A stretch of DNA of 64,000 nucleotides. Source: Bacteroidales bacterium UBA6408. Its GTDB lineage: Bacteria > Bacteroidota > Bacteroidia > Bacteroidales > UBA932. The position numbers were made by a program, and so were the translations under genes. Below, one piece after another: positions 17,457 to 26,907 of this stretch. A model generated the notes under the pieces. That model ran no database searches and was not told where the DNA came from. It saw nothing but the letters and a program-made list of their open reading frames with translations. Where the stretch lies: positions 30,287 through 94,286 of the forward strand of contig DJPQ01000076.1 in the NCBI GenBank assembly GCA_002439805.1, written 5' to 3'. How positions within the stretch are numbered: position 1 is the stretch's first letter; each line of letters starts with the position of its first letter.

Positions 17457-20400
17457 TCACGCCTCTTTACCGTGACAGTTCTTATATTTCTTTCCGGAGC
17501 CGCAAGGACAAGGGTCATTGCGTCCGACCGTCTTCTCCACCCTCATAGGCATCTTGCCGCGAGGCTGTCCGCCGTTGGTGACAAGGTCGCTGCGGCTGGT
17601 CGTCATCCTGCTCATGTTCACCTTCGGAGCCTCGGCCGCAGGTCGCGGAGCCTCCTCGCGGAGGGCGATGCCGGCACGGAGGAGGAACGAGAGCGCATCA
17701 TGGTTGAGCGACTCAAGCATCGAGCTGAAGAGGTTGAAACTCTCGAACTTATAGACGAGAAGCGGATCTTTCTGCTCGTAGGACGCATTCTGCACGGACT
17801 GCTTGAGGTCGTCCATGTCGCGGAGATGATCTTTCCAGTGACGGTCAATCTCGAAGAGCACGATTGTCTTGGAGAGCGCCTTCCCGATTTCCTTGCCCTG
17901 ATTCTCATATGCACGCTGAAGATTTACCGAAAGGTTAAGCATACGCCGCCCGTCGGTAATAGGAATCGCAATGTTCACATAGCGGTTGCCCTGGGTTTCA
18001 TAGACCTGCCTGATGATAGGCATAGCCTTCTGAATCATGGCGTCAATACGGCGGTTGTACGCCGCCTTCATGTTCTCGAAGAGCCTGTCGGCGAGCGTCG
18101 ATGCATTCGCCTTGTTGTAGAACTCCTCGTCAAAGTCGAGGTCAAGCGAAAGCGTTCCCATAACATGCTCCACAAATGAGTCATAAGTCATGTTCTCCGC
18201 CTTCTCCGCGAGGATTTCCGCAGTGTCCTGCATCATGTTCATGACGTCAATCTCGATTCTCTCTCCGGAAAGCGCATTGCGGCGCTTGCTGTAAATCACC
18301 TCACGCTGCGAGTTCATCACGTCGTCATATTCCAGCGTCCTCTTACGGATTCCGAAGTTGTTCTCCTCGACCTTCTTCTGAGCCTTCTCGATTGAGTTTG
18401 AAAGCATCGTGGACTCAAGCGCCTCATCGTCGGCCATTCCGAGATTATCGACAACCTTCGCGATTCGCTCCGAACCGAAAAGACGCATCAGCTTGTCTTC
18501 AAGGGATATGAAGAATACGGATGAGCCAGGGTCACCCTGACGTCCGGCACGTCCGCGCAGCTGTCTGTCGACGCGGCGGCTGTCGTGACGCTCCGTTCCG
18601 ATGATGGCAAGACCGCCGGCCTCGCGAACCTCCGGAGAAAGCTTGATGTCCGTACCTCGACCGGCCATATTGGTGGCAATGGTGACCGTGCTTGACTGCC
18701 CTGCCTGAGCCACAATCTCAGCCTCACGAGCATGCTGCTTGGCGTTGAGGACCTGCGCCTTGATGCCCCTGCGCAGGAACATCCTGCTCAGAAGCTCGGA
18801 TGTATCAACATCCGTCGTGCCGACAAGCACCGGACGTCCCTGCGCCCTGAGTTCGAGAACCTTCTCTATCACGGCATTGTATTTCGCCTGTTTTGTCTTG
18901 AAAATCAGATCGTTATAGTCGATGCGGGCAATCGGCTTGTTGGTAGGGATGACGACCACGTCGAGCTTGTAGATGCTCCAGAACTCGCCCGCCTCAGTCT
19001 CCGCCGTACCGGTCATTCCGGCAAGCTTGTGATACATACGGAAATAGTTCTGAAGGGTAATCGTCGCGAAAGTCTGCGTGGCGGCCTCGACCTTCACGTT
19101 CTCCTTCGCCTCCACAGCCTGATGAAGCCCGTCGCTCCAGCGACGTCCCTCCATGATACGGCCGGTCTGCTCATCGACAATCTTGATTTTTCCGTCTTCC
19201 GAGATGATGTAATCGACGTTCAGTTCGAACATCGTGTAGGCCTTCAGAAGCTGGATGACGGTGTGGACGCGCTCGCTCTTGAGCGCGAAGTCCGCCATAA
19301 GCTCATCCTTCTTCTGACGCTTCTCTACAGGGTCAGTCACGGTCTTTTCCATCTCTGCTATTGCCGAGCCGACATCAGGAAGCACGAAAAAGTTGTCATC
19401 GTTCACGGACTGCGCGAGCAGGTCGCGCCCCTTGTCGGTCATATCCACGGTGTTCTGCTTCTCGTTGATGACGAAATACAGCGGGTCCGTGATGTACGGC
19501 ATCTCCTTCTCATTGTCCTGAATATAGTAGTTCTCGACCTTCTGGAGGAGCTGCTTCATGCCCGGCTCGCTGAGGAACTTGATTAGCGGCCTGTATTTAG
19601 GATAGCCCTTGTATGCACGGAACAGGAGAACGCCCCCTTCCTTCTCGTTGCCTTCGGATATGAGTTTCTTCGCCTCGTTGAGAATGCTCGTGACGAGTGC
19701 CTTCTGCTTGTTGTAGAGGTTCTCGACATATGGCTTGTACTGCGCGAACTGCTGGTCGTCGCCCCTCTCCACAGGACCGGAGATGATGAGCGGGGTCCTC
19801 GCGTCGTCGATGAGCACGGAATCGACCTCATCGACAATGGCGAACTGGTGCTTTCTCTGCACTAGATCCTTCTGACTGAACGCCATGTTGTCACGGAGGT
19901 AGTCGAAACCGAACTCGTTGTTGGTTCCGAAGGTGATGTCGCAGGCGTATGCCCGCCGGCGGGCATCGGAATTAGGTTCATGCTTGTCGATGCAATCGAC
20001 GCTGAGTCCGTGGAACATATACAGAGGCCCCATCCACTCGGAGTCACGCTTCGAGAGGTAGTCGTTGACCGTGACCATGTGGACGCCCTTGCCGGAAAGC
20101 GCGTTCAGGAACACAGGCAGCGTGGCAACGAGGGTCTTTCCCTCACCGGTGGCCATCTCGGCAATCTTGCCCTGATGCAGGACGATGCCGCCGATGAGCT
20201 GCACGTCATAGTGAATCATGTCCCAGGTAATCCTGTTTCCGCCGGCCGTCCAGCTGTTGAACCACACGGCCTTGTCCGGTTCGCCGTCCTTGCCCGGGCG
20301 TATCTCCACAAAATCGTGCGAGGCCGCCATCTTACGGTCGAAGTCGTTGGCCGTGACCTCCACCTCGGAATTCTGCGCAAACCTCCGCGCCGTTGACTTC

Positions 20401-20744
20401 ATTATTGCGAAAGCCTGCGGAAGAATCTCATTCAGAGCCGTCTCTATCTCCTCATCGACTTTCTTCACGAGTTTGTCCGACTCTGTCGCGAGAGCCTCCT
20501 TCTCCCCGATGGAGAGGTCTCCGTCGAGCTGCGTCCTGATTTCCGCGATTCTCTTCTCGTCGTCGGCGATACGCGAAGCCACGAATGCCCTGAGTTCATC
20601 CGTCTTCGCCCTGAGTTCGTCGTTCGAGAGCCTGTCAATGTCTTCGTACGCCGCAAGAACCTTGTCGAGAAGAGGCTTTATCGCCTTCATGTCCCGCTCG
20701 GCCTTGGTTCCGAAGAGTTTTTTGAAAATGTCAGCTAATCCCAT
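17457..20744 (-). CDS. secA: Preprotein translocase ATPase SecA
   Basis: A 1095-residue motor that pushes secretory proteins through SecYEG. Walker A TGEGKT lies near residue 200, the Walker B-type DEVDS motif follows, and the C-terminus ends in the zinc-binding [14 protein letters not shown]. The length is typical of Bacteroidetes SecA, which are longer than the 900-residue E. coli form because of insertions. The start [18 protein letters not shown] is family-like. A promoter is visible at 20844-20874, and repeat R5 follows the stop after 4 bases. Confidence 0.98.
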   Translation of the reverse strand: MGLADIFKKLFGTKAERDMKAIKPLLDKVLAAYEDIDRLSNDELRAKTDELRAFVASRIADDEKRIAEIRTQLDGDLSIGEKEALATESDKLVKKVDEEIETALNEILPQAFAIMKSTARRFAQNSEVEVTANDFDRKMAASHDFVEIRPGKDGEPDKAVWFNSWTAGGNRITWDMIHYDVQLIGGIVLHQGKIAEMATGEGKTLVATLPVFLNALSGKGVHMVTVNDYLSKRDSEWMGPLYMFHGLSVDCIDKHEPNSDARRRAYACDITFGTNNEFGFDYLRDNMAFSQKDLVQRKHQFAIVDEVDSVLIDDARTPLIISGPVERGDDQQFAQYKPYVENLYNKQKALVTSILNEAKKLISEGNEKEGGVLLFRAYKGYPKYRPLIKFLSEPGMKQLLQKVENYYIQDNEKEMPYITDPLYFVINEKQNTVDMTDKGRDLLAQSVNDDNFFVLPDVGSAIAEMEKTVTDPVEKRQKKDELMADFALKSERVHTVIQLLKAYTMFELNVDYIISEDGKIKIVDEQTGRIMEGRRWSDGLHQAVEAKENVKVEAATQTFATITLQNYFRMYHKLAGMTGTAETEAGEFWSIYKLDVVVIPTNKPIARIDYNDLIFKTKQAKYNAVIEKVLELRAQGRPVLVGTTDVDTSELLSRMFLRRGIKAQVLNAKQHAREAEIVAQAGQSSTVTIATNMAGRGTDIKLSPEVREAGGLAIIGTERHDSRRVDRQLRGRAGRQGDPGSSVFFISLEDKLMRLFGSERIAKVVDNLGMADDEALESTMLSNSIEKAQKKVEENNFGIRKRTLEYDDVMNSQREVIYSKRRNALSGERIEIDVMNMMQDTAEILAEKAENMTYDSFVEHVMGTLSLDLDFDEEFYNKANASTLADRLFENMKAAYNRRIDAMIQKAMPIIRQVYETQGNRYVNIAIPITDGRRMLNLSVNLQRAYENQGKEIGKALSKTIVLFEIDRHWKDHLRDMDDLKQSVQNASYEQKDPLLVYKFESFNLFSSMLESLNHDALSFLLRAGIALREEAPRPAAEAPKVNMSRMTTSRSDLVTNGGQPRGKMPMRVEKTVGRNDPCPCGSGKKYKNCHGKEA

Positions 20745-20843
20745 TATCTTGAATTTTTATTTTTCTGTTTAGTGATGCACCCCGCACGCGGGCGCGTCGC
20801 GCAGTGCGCAAGCACCGTGCCTAAGAAACCTTCAAAAATCCTG

Positions 20844-20874
20844 CAAATATAACAAATCAGGAGAACATTTGAAA
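20844..20874 (-). promoter_or_regulatory. Promoter of secA
   Basis: On the minus strand TTTC (one mismatch to TTTG), a 19-base spacer and TATATTTG at 20851-20844, about 100 bases before the secA start. Confidence 0.65.
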
Positions 20875-20900
20875 TAGGAATTCGATTTCCCACACATCGT

Positions 20901-20960
20901 CCTGTCATTGCGAACGTCATCCTGTCATTTCGAACGAAGTGAGAAATCTTTGTAACTGAG
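20901..20960 (+). repeat. Small dispersed repeat S2 with a partial tandem copy
   Basis: GTCATTTCGAACGAAGTGA followed by GAAATCTTTGTAACTGAG matches S1 at 367-397; a partial copy (CCTGTCATTGCGAACG) directly precedes it at 20901-20916. It fills the space between the secA promoter and the rnhA stop. Confidence 0.6.
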
Positions 20961-20979
20961 TAATGAGCCGCGATCCGCT

Positions 20980-21501
20980 CTACAGAAGAGCCGCGCCGTT
21001 CTGTGACGACAGCAGGTAGCCAGCATCGTCAGGAAGAGCCTTCCCAGCAGCAACGGCGCCCGCTCCGGCCGCGACGGCAAGCGCGTCGCAGCGCTCGTTC
21101 TCCGGATGCCCGGCATGGCCCTTAATCCAATGAAACGTGACATGATGCGCGGCCAGCAAAGGCTCAAGCCGCATCCACAAATCCGGATTCTTCACTTTTG
21201 CATAGCCCTTTGACTTCCACTTGAGGAGCCATCCCTCATTGATTGCCTTGACCACATAGGAAGAGTCGCTCACCACATGAACCGTGGCAGGCCGCCAACG
21301 AATGGCCTCAAGCCCCCTGATTACCGCAAGCAGTTCCATCCGGTTGTTGGTCGTGAGGGCGAACCCGCCGCTCATCTCGCGTGAATAGTCCCCGCAGCGC
21401 AGCACTATCCCATAGCCCCCCGGACCGGGATTCCCGCTCGAAGCCCCGTCAGTATAAAGATAAATCGGCGGCCTCTGAACAGCCGGCGTCACATTTTCCA
21501 T
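20980..21501 (-). CDS. rnhA: Ribonuclease HI
   Basis: A 173-residue enzyme that degrades RNA in RNA-DNA hybrids. The four acidic metal ligands are visible: Asp18 (YTDGASSGNPG), Glu56 (NNRMELLAV), Asp79 (VSDSSYVV) and Asp139 (ENERCDALA), and HWIKGHAGH gives the catalytic histidine loop. The C-terminal 30 residues are alanine-rich and outside the fold. It stands alone, transcribed away from pdxA across repeat R6. Confidence 0.95.
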   Translation of the reverse strand: MENVTPAVQRPPIYLYTDGASSGNPGPGGYGIVLRCGDYSREMSGGFALTTNNRMELLAVIRGLEAIRWRPATVHVVSDSSYVVKAINEGWLLKWKSKGYAKVKNPDLWMRLEPLLAAHHVTFHWIKGHAGHPENERCDALAVAAGAGAVAAGKALPDDAGYLLSSQNGAALL

Positions 21502-21560
21502 TGCTAAAAATTTACCTCAAAGTTCATCCAGCAAACAACCTGAGCCAAGTGGATGCACAA

Positions 21561-21680
21561 GGGGATGCATAAAAAGATGGAGTGCAAGGCGCGATGGGGA
21601 TTTCAACACCGGAGCAACCTGATGGTTGTGAGGATTTGAAATTCACACGCAACGAAGCAATCCGCTTTTTATGCGCCCCG
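21561..21680 (-). repeat. Nested-hairpin intergenic repeat R6
   Basis: Outer arms GGGGATGCATAAAAAG / CTTTTTATGCGCCCC, middle arms TTTCAA / TTGAAA, tip CCTCACAACC-ATCA-GGTTGCTCCGG in minus orientation. It abuts the pdxA stop (21681-21683) with no gap. A partial extra copy of the arm (GTGGATGCACAA) precedes it at 21549-21560. Confidence 0.9.
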
Positions 21681-22766
21681 TCACTCTATTACACGGCCGC
21701 CGCGAGGCTTGATTTCAGTATCCGGCATCTTCACTTTCAGCCTACCCGCCACCAGATTGTCATAGGCCTGCCGCTTGTTGAACACGTCAATCGCCGCAAA
21801 AATGGAAGCCATCATAGAACGCGGGTCGGCCTCGTCGCGCCCGGCCATCTCGTATGCCGTCCCGTGGTCCGGAGAAGTCCTCACAATCGGCAGCCCGGCC
21901 GTGTAGTTCACCCCGTCCTCGAAGGCAAGCGCCTTGAACGGAATCAGCCCCTGATCGTGGTACATCGCCAGAACAGCATCGAACTTCGAGTAGTTGCCCA
22001 GCCCGAAGAACCCGTCAGGGGAATACGGTCCGAACGCCAGAATACCCTGCGAGACAGCCTCCTGAACCGCCGGAAGGATGATGTTCTTCTCCTCCTCGCC
22101 GAGCAGCCCGCCGTCGCCGCAGTGAGGGTTCAGCCCCAGCACCGCAATCTTCGGGGAATCGACCCCGAAATCCCGCTCAAGCGAACGCTTCATAAGCTTC
22201 AGCTTGCTGATAATCTTCTCCTTGGTTATTGCAGTAGGCACCTCCTTCAGCGGAATGTGGCCCGTCACAACGCCCACCTTGAGGTTGTCGCTGACCATAA
22301 TCATGCACACCTCATCGACCCCGAACTCCTTTTCGAGATACTCCGTGTGTCCCGTGAAGCCGAATCCCTCGTTTGCCATCGCCCTCTTGTTGAAAGGCGC
22401 GGTCACGAGAACGTCTATGTCTCCGTTCTTTATGTCCGTCACCGCCTGCTCAAGCGCGACCATCGCCGACTTGGCGGACTCGGGAGTCGATTGTCCCGGT
22501 TCCACATAGACATTGTCAGGAAGGCAGTTGACGATGTTCACCCTCTTGGGATAGATGTCCTTCGCCGATGTTATGACATTGGTATTCACCGGCTTGTCGA
22601 GATTATGAATCAGTTTCCTGTAAAATCCGAAAATCTTCGATGACCCGTATATCACCGGAGTGCAGAAATCGAGAATCCTCTCGTCCGCGAGAGCCTTGAT
22701 TATGACCTCATATCCGATTCCGTTGCCGTCGCCCTGAGTTATGCCTACGATTATTTTACGTTCCAT
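21681..22766 (-). CDS. pdxA: 4-hydroxythreonine-4-phosphate dehydrogenase
   Basis: A 361-residue enzyme of the DXP-dependent pyridoxal-phosphate pathway. Family landmarks are VGITQGDGNGIGYEV at the N-terminus, TAPFNKRAM, the metal-binding histidines in FTGHTEYLE and MYHDQGLIPFK, and GTAYEMAG near the end. ATG at 22766 (MERKIIVGITQGD) is the natural start. Its partner PdxJ is not in the window. A possible -7 box TATCTTTG lies on the same strand at 22919-22912. Confidence 0.95.
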   Translation of the reverse strand: MERKIIVGITQGDGNGIGYEVIIKALADERILDFCTPVIYGSSKIFGFYRKLIHNLDKPVNTNVITSAKDIYPKRVNIVNCLPDNVYVEPGQSTPESAKSAMVALEQAVTDIKNGDIDVLVTAPFNKRAMANEGFGFTGHTEYLEKEFGVDEVCMIMVSDNLKVGVVTGHIPLKEVPTAITKEKIISKLKLMKRSLERDFGVDSPKIAVLGLNPHCGDGGLLGEEEKNIILPAVQEAVSQGILAFGPYSPDGFFGLGNYSKFDAVLAMYHDQGLIPFKALAFEDGVNYTAGLPIVRTSPDHGTAYEMAGRDEADPRSMMASIFAAIDVFNKRQAYDNLVAGRLKVKMPDTEIKPRGGRVIE

Positions 22767-22967
22767 ATATTTTTGTGTCTTTTGGGTGCATATTCGTTTT
22801 CTCATCAGTCGTGTACGCCCGGTACACTCCTTCTTCCAAAACAAATCTGCCCTCCAAAATACATCAAAAAAAATGTCTCGCCTTTCGTGGGCAGATATGC
22901 TTCACATCTTGCAAAGATACAAAATATATCGGGAAACATTAGATTCTTTTTCGTAACTTCGCGTGTT

Positions 22968-25217
22968 ATGCGGAATGAAACGGAAATACAGTATCTGCCG
23001 GGAGTGGGACCCAAGCGTGCGGAAGCGCTGAAGAGCGAGTTCGGGGTGAAATATGCCTCCGACCTGCTGAGGATATACCCGTTCCGCTACATCGACAGGA
23101 CGTCATTCGTCAGAATCTCCGATGTCAGGGGGGATTCCGCATACATCCAGATTCTCGCCTCCGTCCGGAAAATCACGCTTTTCGGGGCAAAGGGGGAGAT
23201 TTCCCCGGAAAACCCGAACACCCTTAAATTCAATACAGTAAAGCGGATGAGCGTGCGTGTTGGCGATGGGACGGGCGAAATGGAGATGACCTTCTTCAGG
23301 GGGATAAAATGGATGTTCGAGAAGCTGTCCGGAGGCGGCGCCTTCATCTTTTTCGGCAAGCCGAACGAATACAACGGGCGGTTCAGCATCGTCCATCCGG
23401 AAGTCGACAGGCCGGACGAGTGCAGCTCCGCGAAAAGTCAGGCGGAACTCCCGTCAGGCCATGCCCCGAGCATACTCCCGAGACAAAACGCCATTTCGGG
23501 ACAACAGCCGGCGGGAACTGAGGCGGGAAGCGCTCCGGGCGAAGGCAGGCTCGTCGGGGTCTATCCGTCCGGCGAAAAGCTGAAGAACTGCGGAATCACC
23601 GGCAAGGTGATGAACAGAATCATGCAGGGGGCGCTGAACGCGGCGCTCGGCCATGAGGTGGAGGTGCTGCCGATGTACATTCTTGAGAAATACGGACTTG
23701 CACCGATTCACTATGCGCTTCGCAACATCCATTTCCCGGACAGCCCCGAGGCTCTGGAAAGGGCACGGTTCCGGCTCAAGTTCGAGGAGCTGTTCTTCCT
23801 CCAGCTCGCGCTGCTCAAGCAGAAGTTCGTGCGGTCGCGTTCGGACAACGGAATCATGATGCCTAAGGTCGGCGAGGCATTCAACAGCTGCTACAGGTCA
23901 CTCCCCTTCCCGCTCACGGGAGCGCAGAAGAGGGTCATCACCGAAATCCGCGACGACATGAAGTCGGGGCATCAGATGAACCGCCTGCTTCAGGGGGACG
24001 TTGGCAGCGGGAAGACCATGGTCGCCGTGCTGAGCGCACTCATCGCAGTCGGGAACGGCTATCAGGCCTGCATCATGGCGCCTACCGAGGTGCTCGCGCA
24101 GCAGCACTACAGGAACATCAGCAAGTATCTCGCGCCGACGGGAGTCCGCACCGCTCTGCTCACCGGCAGCAGCAGGACAGCGGAAAGGCGCGAGGTCCAT
24201 GCCGGGCTTGAAGACGGCTCCATAGGTATCATAGTCGGGACGCACGCCCTGATTGAGGACAGCGTGAAATTCAGGAGACTGGGGCTCGCCATTGTCGATG
24301 AGCAGCACCGCTTCGGAGTGGAGCAGAGGGCGAAGCTCTGGAGAAAGACCTGCGACGGGAAGCCGCCCCATGTGCTGGTGATGACCGCCACCCCGATTCC
24401 GAGAACGCTCGCGATGACACTCTACGGAGATCTCGAAGTCTCTGTCATAGACGAGCTGCCGCCGGGAAGAAAGCCGGTTCTGACCATTCACGGAACCGAA
24501 GGCAAGAGGCTTGTGATGTACAATTTCCTGAAGAAGGAGATTGAGGCCGGACGGCAGGTGTTCATAGTCTATCCGCTGATTTTTGAGAGCGAGAAGCTTG
24601 ACTACCAGAACCTTGAGAACGGCATAGAGACCATCCGCCACTATTTCCCGTTCCCGCCCTACAAGATTGCCGTGGTGCACGGAAAGCTCGACAACGAGGA
24701 GAAGGCCTTCAACATGGACGCGTTTTCCGAAGGCAGGGCGAACATACTCGTGGCGACATCGGTCATCGAGGTGGGTGTGGATGTGCCGAACGCGAGCGTG
24801 ATGGTCATCGAGAGCGCGGAGCGGTTCGGCCTGAGCCAGCTCCACCAGCTGCGCGGTCGTGTGGGCCGGGGCAGCGACAAGGCATACTGCATACTGATGA
24901 CAGGCCACAGGCTCAGCAAGGAGTCAAGAAACCGCATAGAACTTATGTGCAGGACTGAGAACGGCTTCGAGATTGCCGAGGAGGATATGAAGATGCGCGG
25001 CCCGGGCGACCTTGAAGGCACCCAGCAGAGCGGCCTCCCGATTGACCTCAACATCGCCTCCCTCGCCAAGGACGGCCAGATTCTAAGCGCCGCCCGCGCC
25101 GCCGCCTCCGCCGTCCTGAACGAGGATCCGACGCTCAGCCTCGCCAAAAACGCGCCTCTGCTCGCCGAACTGCGGAAAAACAAATACGAGATAAAGGACT
25201 ACAGCAAAATCAGCTGA
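22968..25217 (+). CDS. recG: ATP-dependent DNA helicase RecG
   Basis: A 749-residue helicase that remodels stalled replication forks and branched DNA. The wedge/OB domain occupies the first ~270 residues (YLPGVGPKRAEAL at the start), followed by Walker A GDVGSGKT near residue 345, the DEQH box near 442, the motif TATPIPRTLAMT, and the helicase C-terminal domain with ATSVIEVGVDVPNA and QLRGRVGRG. The start ATG at 22968 (MRNETEIQYLPG) fits the family; the upstream in-frame 65 codons are not conserved-looking. The divergently oriented neighbour is pdxA. Confidence 0.96.
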   Translation: MRNETEIQYLPGVGPKRAEALKSEFGVKYASDLLRIYPFRYIDRTSFVRISDVRGDSAYIQILASVRKITLFGAKGEISPENPNTLKFNTVKRMSVRVGDGTGEMEMTFFRGIKWMFEKLSGGGAFIFFGKPNEYNGRFSIVHPEVDRPDECSSAKSQAELPSGHAPSILPRQNAISGQQPAGTEAGSAPGEGRLVGVYPSGEKLKNCGITGKVMNRIMQGALNAALGHEVEVLPMYILEKYGLAPIHYALRNIHFPDSPEALERARFRLKFEELFFLQLALLKQKFVRSRSDNGIMMPKVGEAFNSCYRSLPFPLTGAQKRVITEIRDDMKSGHQMNRLLQGDVGSGKTMVAVLSALIAVGNGYQACIMAPTEVLAQQHYRNISKYLAPTGVRTALLTGSSRTAERREVHAGLEDGSIGIIVGTHALIEDSVKFRRLGLAIVDEQHRFGVEQRAKLWRKTCDGKPPHVLVMTATPIPRTLAMTLYGDLEVSVIDELPPGRKPVLTIHGTEGKRLVMYNFLKKEIEAGRQVFIVYPLIFESEKLDYQNLENGIETIRHYFPFPPYKIAVVHGKLDNEEKAFNMDAFSEGRANILVATSVIEVGVDVPNASVMVIESAERFGLSQLHQLRGRVGRGSDKAYCILMTGHRLSKESRNRIELMCRTENGFEIAEEDMKMRGPGDLEGTQQSGLPIDLNIASLAKDGQILSAARAAASAVLNEDPTLSLAKNAPLLAELRKNKYEIKDYSKIS

Positions 25218-25302
25218 TATGATTTCCACATAAAGAACACATAACCAATACCACATTTCTCATGAAACAGAAACTGCTGCCCCTCTGACTCTGCTTCTCG
25301 CC

Positions 25303-26208
25303 TTGTCATGCCTCCGTCTTCCGGCACAGACCCTCGCTGTCGGAAGCACCCCTGTCCCGGATACGCAGCCGTACAAGTACTCCGGCAAGGAACGCATCGG
25401 CGAGCTCGGCCTCGGATGGCACGATTTCGGAGCGAGGCACTACGACCCGGTGCTGATGCGCTGGCACACCTCCGACGTCCGGGCGGAAAAGTCGGCAAAT
25501 TTCTCCCCGTATGCATTTTGTCTGAATAATCCTGTTAACTTTGTGGATCCGGACGGCAGGTTCCCGGACATTGTCTGGGACCTGTTCAGCGTCGGGCTCG
25601 GCGTCAGGAGCTTCGCCGACAATGTCAGGGCCGGCAATGTCTGGGGCGCTGTGTTTGACGCCGGCGGCATCGTCGTGGACGTGGTCGCGGCAGCCTTCCC
25701 GCTCGTCCCGGGAGGAGTCGGAGCCGTGCGTGCGGGAATCAAGGCCGCCAAGGCTGCGGACACAGTCGATGACATGGTGGATGCGGCAAGGGCGGCTGAC
25801 AAGGTTCTTGATGCGGCGAAGACTGCCGACCGCGTTGACAACGCCACGGATGTTGCCAAGTCAATGAAGCGTGGCCCGAAACCAAATGGTGGAGATGCAA
25901 AGCCGCATGGAAATGCTGACCATAATAAGGCAATTGATGATAAAATTATAGAACTGGAAAAATCTGACAGAGTAGAGTATATCAGAAAAAATCAGGCTCA
26001 AGTTGATTACGACGGCAATAAAGTCGGAAATAATCGTCCTGACATCCAGTGGAATGCAGATGGCGTTCACCATAACTACGAGGTGGACAGAACGATGAAG
26101 AACAGTGACCGTCACAAGAAGGTTATTGAAAAGAATGACCCTAAGGCGGTGTTTGAGTATGAATTGATAGAGGATGGCCTCACGCCATTTGACAGAATTA
26201 TAAAATAA
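25303..26208 (+). CDS. Truncated Rhs-core protein with C-terminal nuclease-like toxin domain
   Basis: Only the end of an Rhs shell is present: YKYSGKERIGELGL, GARHYDPVLMRW and PYAFCLNNPVNFVDPDG, the usual Rhs-core boundary. Then come an Ala/Val-rich hydrophobic pretoxin segment (GAVFDAGGIVVDVVAAAFPL) and a C-terminal domain with KNQAQVDYDGNKVGNNRPD, QWNADG and HNYEVDR, which resembles restriction-endonuclease-fold Rhs toxins. Full Rhs proteins exceed 1000 residues. An ATG at 25262 starts a signal-peptide-like MKQKLL that is broken by a frameshift (CCCCTCTGA) and resumes in this frame as LTLLLALSCLRLPAQ; the listed start is a TTG. It may therefore be poorly expressed or a remnant. The probable immunity gene follows after 7 bases. 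Confidence 0.75.
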   Translation: MSCLRLPAQTLAVGSTPVPDTQPYKYSGKERIGELGLGWHDFGARHYDPVLMRWHTSDVRAEKSANFSPYAFCLNNPVNFVDPDGRFPDIVWDLFSVGLGVRSFADNVRAGNVWGAVFDAGGIVVDVVAAAFPLVPGGVGAVRAGIKAAKAADTVDDMVDAARAADKVLDAAKTADRVDNATDVAKSMKRGPKPNGGDAKPHGNADHNKAIDDKIIELEKSDRVEYIRKNQAQVDYDGNKVGNNRPDIQWNADGVHHNYEVDRTMKNSDRHKKVIEKNDPKAVFEYELIEDGLTPFDRIIK

Positions 26209-26215
26209 AAAGAAA

Positions 26216-26812
26216 ATGATAACGCGTTATTTCACCTTTTTTGATGCTGGTATGGAGGATGTCTGCCGGTCAATAATCGACATAAAAGAGCCTTCATATC
26301 CTGTTAGTGCGAGCAAGTCTCCTTTGAAAATAGACTTGTCATATGTTGATTATGGGGCGTTGGTTACAAAGATGGTGCTTTGGGCACCACAAAAAAGACA
26401 GACAGCCGTGTATGGCAACCAGGGAGATGGTTTTTATACACTATGCAATGTTTTGAATCTGCGTTATGGATATGACGTCACTCAGATTTGCCTGACATTG
26501 GATCCGGAGAATAAGATTGATGACGAAGTGTATGATATGAGGTTGTTTTATCATATTGGGAAAGTATATGAACGGCGACTTGTCCGTGTGATGCAGGATC
26601 CACGCTGGGACTTCTATGAAATCGGAGAGCCTTTCCCGTTTGAGCAGACGGAAAAATACAAGGAGCGCATCAAGAAGAAGCGCCTGACGAACGACATGAT
26701 TCTGGACTATGCGGAAGCCATGGGCTACGATGTCCGCAATCCCGATTTTTGGAAGTCGGACAATGCAACCTATCTTGAATGGTCTAAGATTCCAGTTGCA
26801 AAGCAGAAGTGA
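26216..26812 (+). CDS. Candidate immunity protein for the Rhs toxin
   Basis: A 198-residue soluble protein I do not recognise by motif. It starts 7 bases after the toxin stop, has no signal peptide, and is acidic in its middle part (LDPENKIDDEVYDMRLF), all usual for immunity proteins that bind a cytoplasmic nuclease toxin. Codon use and base composition are AT-richer than the neighbours, consistent with transfer together with the toxin end. Directly after its stop lies a fragment of a second toxin end. The function is inferred from position only. Confidence 0.6.
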   Translation: MITRYFTFFDAGMEDVCRSIIDIKEPSYPVSASKSPLKIDLSYVDYGALVTKMVLWAPQKRQTAVYGNQGDGFYTLCNVLNLRYGYDVTQICLTLDPENKIDDEVYDMRLFYHIGKVYERRLVRVMQDPRWDFYEIGEPFPFEQTEKYKERIKKKRLTNDMILDYAEAMGYDVRNPDFWKSDNATYLEWSKIPVAKQK

Positions 26813-26880
26813 CAATCATCTTGATGTCCAGTGGAATGCGGATGGCTTTCTTCATAATTATGAGGTTGACAAAATCCCAA
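26811..26880 (+). pseudogene. Orphan remnant of a second Rhs toxin C-terminus
   Basis: Translating GACAATCATC onward gives DNHLDVQWNADGFLHNYEVD, closely matching NNRPDIQWNADGVHHNYEVD of the toxin gene at about 26030-26090; the DNA is about four-fifths identical with mainly third-position changes. There is no start codon or toxin upstream part. It looks like the leftover end of a displaced toxin module. Confidence 0.75.
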
Positions 26881-26907
26881 GGATTGTAACTTTAGACATA
26901 AAAATAA

